64,000 nt of DNA, from NCBI RefSeq assembly GCF_020873895.1, contig NZ_JAHWGT010000006.1, positions 1 to 64,000 of the forward strand, read 5' to 3'. Below are positions 59,281 through 64,000 of this stretch, piece after piece. Position numbers and translations under genes: made by a program. Source of the DNA: Streptomyces sp. DH12. Its GTDB lineage: Bacteria; Actinomycetota; Actinomycetes; Streptomycetales; Streptomycetaceae. Under the pieces are notes generated by a model. The model saw nothing but the letters and a program-made list of their open reading frames with translations. It was not told the DNA's origin and ran no database searches. How positions within the stretch are numbered: the stretch's first letter is position 1; every line of letters starts with the position of its first letter.

Positions 59281-61790
59281 GTCGTGCTCCCCTGGACCGC
59301 GCGGACGACGTGCACCCGGGAGGGGCAGTCGAGTTTCTGCATCACCACCCGCAGGTGGTTGGTCACCGTCCACTCCGAGATGCCCAGCCGCCGGGCGATC
59401 TGCCGGTTGGTCAGCCCCTCGGCGACCAGCAGCGCGATCTCGTGCTGGCGCGGCGTCAGCCCGTGGGGCGCCGCCCCCGCCCCGGCGCGCGGCGGCTCCG
59501 GCGCGGGCGGCGGCGCGAACAGCGCGGCGACCAGCGCGTCGTGCAGCGACACCCGCTCGGCGTCCCGTCGCAGCCGCCGCAGCAGCGCGGCGTCCACGCT
59601 CCCCGCGAGCCGCTCGGTCAGCGCGCTCACCGTGCCCCCGTCGTCCGGCCCGGCGCCGTACCGCCTGCGGATGGCCTGCGCGTACGCCAGCACCCGGGCC
59701 ACCGCGTGCCGCTGCTCCTCGTCGCCGCCCCCGCCGACGGACGTGACCGCCATCGTCTCCAGCGCCTCGGCGACCTGTACCGGGTCCCCGGTGCCCATGA
59801 GGAGCCGCGCGGCCTCCCGGGCGCTGCGGTACGCCTCCTGGTTGCGCCCGAGGACCCGCCGCACCCGGGCCAGCGCCGTCAGGAGGGAGGCCCGGGTGGC
59901 GACGTCCCCCGGCACGTCGTCCAGCGCGTGCAGCAGCGGCCGTTCGGCGTCGGGGTCGCCGTGCGCGGCCAGCAGCAGCGCCTGGCCGCGGCGGGCGGGC
60001 GCCGCGGCGCCGCGCTCCCCGAGCGCGTCGAGCCGCCGTACCGCCGAGTCGAGCAGTACGGTCGCGGCCGCCGTCTCGCCCCGGCGCCGCAGCAGTTCCC
60101 CGGTGACCGCGGCCACGCGGGCCTGCGCCACGGGCAGGCCGGCCGCCAGCGACGCCGCCCGGTCCAGCACCCGCTCGGCCCGCCGGAAGTCCCCGCACCC
60201 CACGGCCCACCAGCCCACCGCGGCCAACGCCCCGGCCACGTCGGCCCGTGCCGCCTCAGCCCCGGCCGCCCCGGCCGTTTCGGCCCCGGCCGTCTCCGGC
60301 CCGACCACCTCCGCACCACCCGCCTCAGCCTCGACCGTCTCCGCCTCAGCTGTCCCGGCCTCGGCCCCAGCCCCGGCCGCCTCAGCCCCGGCCACGTCGG
60401 CCCCGGTTCCGGCCGTCTCGCCCCCGCCCACATCCGCCCCGTCGCCGTGGCCGCCCGCTTCCCGCCGCGCCGCCCAGGCCGCCGCGGCCTCCTCGACGAG
60501 GTCCGCCGCCGCCGGGGCCAGCCGGTGCCGGAGCAGCGGCCCCTCCAGCGCGGTCAGCATCCGCAGCGCGGCGAGGTGCCCGCCGTGCGCCGTCAGGTGC
60601 CGTACGGCCGCGAGGAGGTCCGGCAGACGGGCCGCGACCGTCCGGAGGACCTGGTCGACGTGCCGCCCCGAGGCGAGGGCCGCCGCGATGGCCTCGGCGA
60701 AGGCGCACCAGTGGGCGGCGTGCCGGTCGAGGGCGCGCCGCAGCGCCCCGCCGTCGCGGGCCAGCGCCGCCCGGTGGTGGCACCGCGCCATGTGCGTCAG
60801 CCGGAACTCCGGCTCGCCGTCCGGCCCGTTCGCGCTCAGCAGCAGGCTCTTGTTCACCAGCGACTCCACCCCGGCGACCGCCTCCGCGTGGCCGAGCCCG
60901 CTCACCCCGCGCACCGCGGCCAGGTCGACGTACGTCTCGCACACGGACAGGTCCCGCAGCAGCGCCAGGTCGCCCGCGTCGAGCGTCCCGGCCGCCCAGC
61001 CCAGCGCGGCGGCGACGCTGCGGTGCCGCTCGGGGGTGTCGCGCGGCCGGTTGCGGCCGGGGCACTCGCCGCGCGCCAGCCGCTCCAGCAGGGCGCGCGG
61101 CCCCTCGGTGCCGACCGTCTCGGCGGCCATCTCGATGGCCAGCGGGATGCCGTCCAGCGTCCGGCAGATCTCCGCCACCGCGAGCTGCCCCGCCCCGCCG
61201 TCGACACCGGCCCGGTAGTGCGGGCGCACCCGGCCGGCGAAGACCGCCTCGGCGGGCGAGCCGGCCCCCGTGGGCAGCGGGCCGACCGGCAGGACCCGCT
61301 CCGCGCGGATGTCCAGCGCGACCCGGCTCGTCACGAGGACCCGCAGCAGCGGGCAGGCCCGCAGCAACCCGGCCACGTCCAGGGCGATGCCGGCGACCAG
61401 CCGGTCGCCGTTGTCCAGCACCAGCAGCAGCTCCGACCCGCCGACCCGGTCGGCCGCCTCCCGCGCGGAGCGGGCGCCGAGCAGCGCCCACAGGGCGCCG
61501 GCGTCCGGGGCGTCGGCGAGGTCCGCCCACACCAGGTCGGTGCCGTGGGCGCGGGCGTGCTCGCCGACCGCCGTGTGCGCCAGGTGGCTCTTGCCGACGC
61601 CCGCGGGCCCGGTCAGGGTCAGCTGGCGCGCCCGCGCCCCCCGCTCCAGCCAGTCGCGCACCCGGCCCAGTTCGCGCTCGCGCCCGTACAGCTCGCCGAA
61701 CCCCAGGTCGACGGGCCCACCGCCGCGGGGCCGGGCCGCGGCGCCCCGCCGCGCGGGGGCCGGTACGGGCGGCGCCTCCTCACTGCGCAC
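59277..61790 (-). CDS. LuxR-family ATPase regulator (AfsR/LAL-like, AAA/NB-ARC)
   Basis: 837 residues from GTG 61790, 11 bases after the thioesterase stop. Walker A TGPAGVGKSHL (about residues 60-70) and LLLVLDNGDR (Walker B, about 122-131) form the ATPase; TPR-like helical repeats follow, with a low-complexity Glu/Ala/Gly insert of ~65 residues (DNA 60240-60440). A LuxR-type HTH ends the protein (LTPRQHEIALLVAEGLTNRQIARRLGISEWTVTNHL). Pathway-specific activator likely. The TGA overlaps the transferase start. Confidence 0.87.
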   Translation of the reverse strand: MRSEEAPPVPAPARRGAAARPRGGGPVDLGFGELYGRERELGRVRDWLERGARARQLTLTGPAGVGKSHLAHTAVGEHARAHGTDLVWADLADAPDAGALWALLGARSAREAADRVGGSELLLVLDNGDRLVAGIALDVAGLLRACPLLRVLVTSRVALDIRAERVLPVGPLPTGAGSPAEAVFAGRVRPHYRAGVDGGAGQLAVAEICRTLDGIPLAIEMAAETVGTEGPRALLERLARGECPGRNRPRDTPERHRSVAAALGWAAGTLDAGDLALLRDLSVCETYVDLAAVRGVSGLGHAEAVAGVESLVNKSLLLSANGPDGEPEFRLTHMARCHHRAALARDGGALRRALDRHAAHWCAFAEAIAAALASGRHVDQVLRTVAARLPDLLAAVRHLTAHGGHLAALRMLTALEGPLLRHRLAPAAADLVEEAAAAWAARREAGGHGDGADVGGGETAGTGADVAGAEAAGAGAEAGTAEAETVEAEAGGAEVVGPETAGAETAGAAGAEAARADVAGALAAVGWWAVGCGDFRRAERVLDRAASLAAGLPVAQARVAAVTGELLRRRGETAAATVLLDSAVRRLDALGERGAAAPARRGQALLLAAHGDPDAERPLLHALDDVPGDVATRASLLTALARVRRVLGRNQEAYRSAREAARLLMGTGDPVQVAEALETMAVTSVGGGGDEEQRHAVARVLAYAQAIRRRYGAGPDDGGTVSALTERLAGSVDAALLRRLRRDAERVSLHDALVAALFAPPPAPEPPRAGAGAAPHGLTPRQHEIALLVAEGLTNRQIARRLGISEWTVTNHLRVVMQKLDCPSRVHVVRAVQGSTT

Positions 61791-61801
61791 CCCCCGCCCC
61801 G

Positions 61802-62572
61802 TCAGACCGCCGGCACGGCGGTGCCGTACCGGGTGGTGAGCGCGGCGACCGCGCGCAGCAGCTCGTCCTCGTGGGTGCGGACGAAGAAGTGCCCGCCGGG
61901 CAGGGTCCGCAGCTCGCTGCCGCGCGCCCCGTGCTCCCGCCACGCCGCCATCTTCGGCGGCGGCACGAGGTGGTCGTCCGCCCCGGTGAACAGGTGCAGC
62001 GGCACGTCCAGCGGTTCGACGTCCGCCGGTTCCACCCACCCCGAGCACAGCCGCAGGTCGTCGCGGACCAGCGGCATGTACACCGCCCGGAAGCGGGGCC
62101 GGCGCGCCAGCTCCCAGGGGATGCCGCCCAGTTCGGCCAGGCTCGTGGCGAGCGCCTCGTCGTCGGCGTCCGGGTCGAGGATCCGGTTGGGGCGCACGTG
62201 CGGCGCCCGGTGCGAGCTGAGCACCAGCGCCCGCGGCAGCGGCGCTCCCCGCCGCTGCCGGGCCAGCGTCAGGGCGTGCGCGACGAACGCGCCCATGCTG
62301 TGCCCGTACAGCAGGTGCGGCCGGGCGAACTCCGCGTCGAGCCGCTCGTCCAGGTCCGCGACGAGCGCGTCCAGGTCGGTGAAGCGCGGCTCGCCCGCGC
62401 GCTCCTCCCGGCCCGGCAGCTGGAGCGGCAGGACCCGCACCCGGGCGCCGAACGCGTCGAGCCGCTCCTGCCAGCGGGCGTAGGCGGAGGCCCCGCCGCC
62501 CGCGCAGGGCAGGCAGAACAGGTCGAGACCGGACCACGGGCCGGGCGGCGCGGTCCTCAGGTAGGGCGTCAT
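61802..62572 (-). CDS. Type II thioesterase
   Basis: 256 residues from ATG 62572. Alpha/beta hydrolase of the GrsT/RifR group: FCLPCAGGGASAYARW, GHSMGAFVAHAL with nucleophile Ser92, then GADDHLVP (Asp) and LPGGHFFV (His). These hydrolases clear wrong acyl groups from carrier proteins. In the operon it stands just upstream of the LuxR-type regulator and phosphopantetheinyl transferase, so it probably serves the carrier protein encoded here. The nearby NTF2-like gene is 24 bases upstream. Confidence 0.9.
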   Translation of the reverse strand: MTPYLRTAPPGPWSGLDLFCLPCAGGGASAYARWQERLDAFGARVRVLPLQLPGREERAGEPRFTDLDALVADLDERLDAEFARPHLLYGHSMGAFVAHALTLARQRRGAPLPRALVLSSHRAPHVRPNRILDPDADDEALATSLAELGGIPWELARRPRFRAVYMPLVRDDLRLCSGWVEPADVEPLDVPLHLFTGADDHLVPPPKMAAWREHGARGSELRTLPGGHFFVRTHEDELLRAVAALTTRYGTAVPAV

Positions 62573-62596
62573 GGCGTACGTGCTCCCCGCCGCCCC

Positions 62597-63040
62597 TCAG
62601 ACCAGCTGCCGGGCCGCGACCGCGCGGTCGTAGTACAGCGTCCCGTCGACCAGCAGCTCCCCGTCGAACTGGGTCAGCACCGCCACGGGCAGCTCCATCC
62701 GCTTGCCCCGGTTCGGTATGCCCTGCCAGTCCGCGGCCTGGGTGCCGTTGATCCGGCCCTCCAGGATCACCACGTCGGCCGAGTGGTGGATCGACAGCAC
62801 CTCGTGGGCCAGGTCCGGGAACGCGGCGAGCATCGCGTCGAAGTGGCGGCGGACCGCGTCGTCGCCGATCAGCGGCTGCTCCTCGAACGGCACGACGCGG
62901 CACACCCCGCCGGCCGGCCCGACCGCCGCGCCCGGCCCGGCGGCGGGCGGTTCCGCCACCGTGGCGAGGGTGTTCCTGATGACCGCGTCCTCGCGCCGCC
63001 TGCGCAGCTCGGCGCCGACCCCCTGCTGTACGTCGTGCAT
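62597..63040 (-). CDS. SnoaL/NTF2-like protein
   Basis: 147 residues from ATG 63040 (GAAGAGG upstream). NTF2-fold features: PLIGDDAVRRHFDAMLAAFPDLAHEV, ILEGRINGTQAADWQGIP, GKRMELPVAVLTQFDGELLVDGTLYYD, where the central cavity would bind a small hydrophobic molecule. SnoaL-like proteins include cyclases, hydroxylases and isomerases of polyketide pathways, and also general ligand-binding proteins. First gene of the leftward 4-gene operon; a link to the pathway is possible but not proven. Confidence 0.75.
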   Translation of the reverse strand: MHDVQQGVGAELRRRREDAVIRNTLATVAEPPAAGPGAAVGPAGGVCRVVPFEEQPLIGDDAVRRHFDAMLAAFPDLAHEVLSIHHSADVVILEGRINGTQAADWQGIPNRGKRMELPVAVLTQFDGELLVDGTLYYDRAVAARQLV

Positions 63041-63176
63041 CCCCGTACCTCTTCTCCCCGTTGCCGGCCGGGGCGCGCGGCGACCCGGCCCGTACCCGTC
63101 GAAGCCTGCATCGGCCCCGGGTGGCGCGACAGTGGTCCCCTCCCGGTGCGCGGAGTGTGTTCCTCTCGGGCCGGAC

Positions 63177-63282
63177 GTGACGCCGTCATACCCTGCCAGC
63201 GGGGCGGAGCGGCGACCCCGGGTGCGCGGGCGGGGGCGGTCGCGCGACGGGAATCCGTCACGCTTCAGGGGTGACGCCGTCA
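63177..63282. promoter_or_regulatory. Two copies of a palindrome TGACGCCGTCA
   Basis: gtgacgccgtca occurs at 63177-63188 and 63271-63282, 94 bases apart; each contains the palindrome tgacgccgtca with a central base. They lie in the gap between the NTF2-like gene (leftward) and the small peptide gene (rightward), so one regulator could control both. The remainder of the 63041-63545 gap shows a tandem repeat (see below) and no gene. Confidence 0.6.
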
Positions 63283-63431
63283 CTGTCTGCGCCCGCCGCC
63301 CCGGTAGCAGGATCCGGGTGGCCGTTCGGCGGGCCGCGCGGCCGCGGACCCGCCGGGCAGCCGGGCGACGGCCCCGGGGCGGTCCACGGGAGCGACCGGG
63401 CACCGGGGACACCGGGAACCCGCACCGACCG

Positions 63432-63499
63432 CCACCCGAGGAACCGGACCACCGAGGACCTGAACCACCCGAGGACCTGGACCACCCGAGGAATCCGGA
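63432..63499. repeat. 16-18-bp direct repeat, four units, upstream of the small peptide gene
   Basis: Units 63432-63448, 63449-63464, 63465-63481 and 63482-63499 have the form ccacccgaggacctgga with small changes. The last ends 46 bases before the peptide start. Spacing of roughly 17 bases is not the usual 11/22-base SARP spacing, but tandem recognition sites for an activator are possible. Confidence 0.7.
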
Positions 63500-63545
63500 C
63501 GCCCGCAGGGCGGGGGTCCGTCCGACCCGACCGAGGAGTACGCAC

Positions 63546-63725
63546 ATGGGGGACGTCATCGCCAGCGCCAACGCCGCCGCGAGGCCCGCAACCGAGCCGC
63601 GCCCGGGCCCGCAGCCGCGCCGGATCGTCGTGGACCACCTGGAGGGCGGCCCGGACGACGGGATCGCGCTGTTCACCTTCTGCGCCGTGTCCGCCGCGGT
63701 CGAGGGCGAGCCCGCCGGCGCATGA
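63546..63725 (+). CDS. Small peptide, candidate RiPP precursor
   Basis: 59 residues from ATG 63546 with GAGGAG 8 bases upstream. The N-terminal half is Pro/Arg-rich (ATEPRPGPQPRRIVVD), then an acidic part (DHLEGGPDDG) precedes FTFCAVSAAVEGEP with one Cys. The stop overlaps the ATG of the next gene (ATGA), so both are translationally coupled. Overlap with a gene that resembles azole-forming cyclodehydratases suggests that it is a precursor peptide. Few Cys/Ser/Thr are present, so few heterocycles could form; the core is uncertain. Confidence 0.5.
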   Translation: MGDVIASANAAARPATEPRPGPQPRRIVVDHLEGGPDDGIALFTFCAVSAAVEGEPAGA

Positions 63726-64000
63726 CGGTCATACGGGGGAACGAGACCGTCCACGTCGAACTGAAGAGCCATCTGACGCCCGCGGTCGTCCCCGGGGAGG
63801 CCGCCTACCTCGTCTCGCACGCGGGGGTCACGGCGCTGCGCGGGGCCCCGGCCGAGGTCCTCGTCCCGCTGCTGGACGGGACGCGCACCCCGGCCGGCCT
63901 GCTGGCCGCCGCCGCGCCGGCGCTGAGCCGGGAGGAGGTGGCCGACGCGCTGCGGGTGCTCGACGGGACGGGGCTGCTGCGGTACCGGGCACACCCCCGG
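63722..64000 (+). CDS. RRE/TOMM cyclodehydratase-like protein (3' part missing)
   Basis: The start ATG 63722 overlaps the peptide stop. The visible 93 residues, MTVIRGNETVHVELKSHL followed by GAPAEVLVPLLDGTRTPAGLL and EVADALRVLDGTGLLRYR, have the winged-helix pattern (VLPLLDGTRT...L..L...GLL) of the leader-peptide-binding domain at the N-terminus of 'TOMM precursor leader peptide-binding' cyclodehydratases (E1/ocin-ThiF-like). The gene runs off the window. Known partners are a YcaO protein and a dehydrogenase, expected just beyond 64000 if the call is right. Confidence 0.5.
   Translation, partial: MTVIRGNETVHVELKSHLTPAVVPGEAAYLVSHAGVTALRGAPAEVLVPLLDGTRTPAGLLAAAAPALSREEVADALRVLDGTGLLRYRAHPR

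Noticed and set aside
63432-63499. Tandem repeats as CRISPR or origin iterons
   Set aside because: Only four degenerate units of 16-18 bp without spacers, no cas or rep gene nearby.
1-64000. tRNA, rRNA, riboswitch search by eye
   Set aside because: No cloverleaf or rRNA-like sequence was recognised in any gap; absence by eye is not proof.

Overview
The DNA is very GC-rich, and nearly every codon ends in G or C. Starts are often GTG preceded by GGAGG-type ribosome sites. The window also has Tat and Sec secreted enzymes, LuxR-, LacI- and CopZ/CsoR-type elements, a class F sortase and ALF-repeat proteins. Together these point to the chromosome of a Streptomyces or a close actinomycete relative. 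No rRNA, tRNA, CRISPR array or intact transposase was seen.

Left part (1-33.7 kb), mostly conserved chromosomal genes. In order: a partial membrane protein; a small secreted protein; an S37-type secreted aminopeptidase facing a Tat-exported family 3 glycosidase across a shared hairpin; a MITE-like element; an SDR; a Pro/Gly-rich membrane protein and a large CHAT-domain protease; a TIM-barrel isomerase; two small genes boxed in by a ~168-bp inverted repeat; a LacI-controlled sugar operon (Gfo/Idh oxidoreductase, DUF993 aldolase-like protein, isomerase) with a clear operator; RecD2 helicase; citrate synthase; CopZ with a CsoR-type box; two acetyltransferases; an excisionase-like HTH protein; methylmalonate-semialdehyde dehydrogenase; a rare hydrolase-ABC ATPase fusion with its permease; a LuxR-type regulator; a DUF4142 surface protein with its class F sortase; and a secreted FG-GAP protein whose trypsin-like domain has lost its catalytic residues.

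Middle (34-40.6 kb). A 1,116-residue secreted ALF-repeat/coiled-coil protein with a hydrophobic C-terminus is followed by a four-helix membrane protein. This looks like a toxin-immunity pair but has no recognisable toxin domain. A disulfide reductase-like flavoprotein and a hemerythrin-like protein follow.

Right part (40.6-64 kb), a biosynthetic region. From one divergent promoter area (52.5-52.8 kb) two gene sets run apart. Leftward: acyl carrier protein, cyclopropane-synthase-like methyltransferase, FAD oxidase, thioester-reductase-like SDR, classical SDR, MFS exporter, desaturase, fatty acyl-AMP ligase, HisC-like aminotransferase and acyl-CoA dehydrogenase. Rightward: ThDP enzyme, SRPBCC protein, KAS III-like protein lacking the usual His, and FAD monooxygenase. 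The set suggests that a fatty acid is activated, loaded on the carrier protein, desaturated or methylated, released by reduction, extended by a ThDP enzyme, aminated and oxidised, without a PKS or NRPS megasynthase. A phosphopantetheinyl transferase, large LuxR-type ATPase regulator, type II thioesterase and NTF2-like protein follow. At the right edge begins what looks like a RiPP locus: a 59-residue peptide overlapping a gene whose N-terminus resembles the leader-binding domain of azole-forming (TOMM) cyclodehydratases. Whether this edge locus belongs with the lipid genes cannot be decided from the window.
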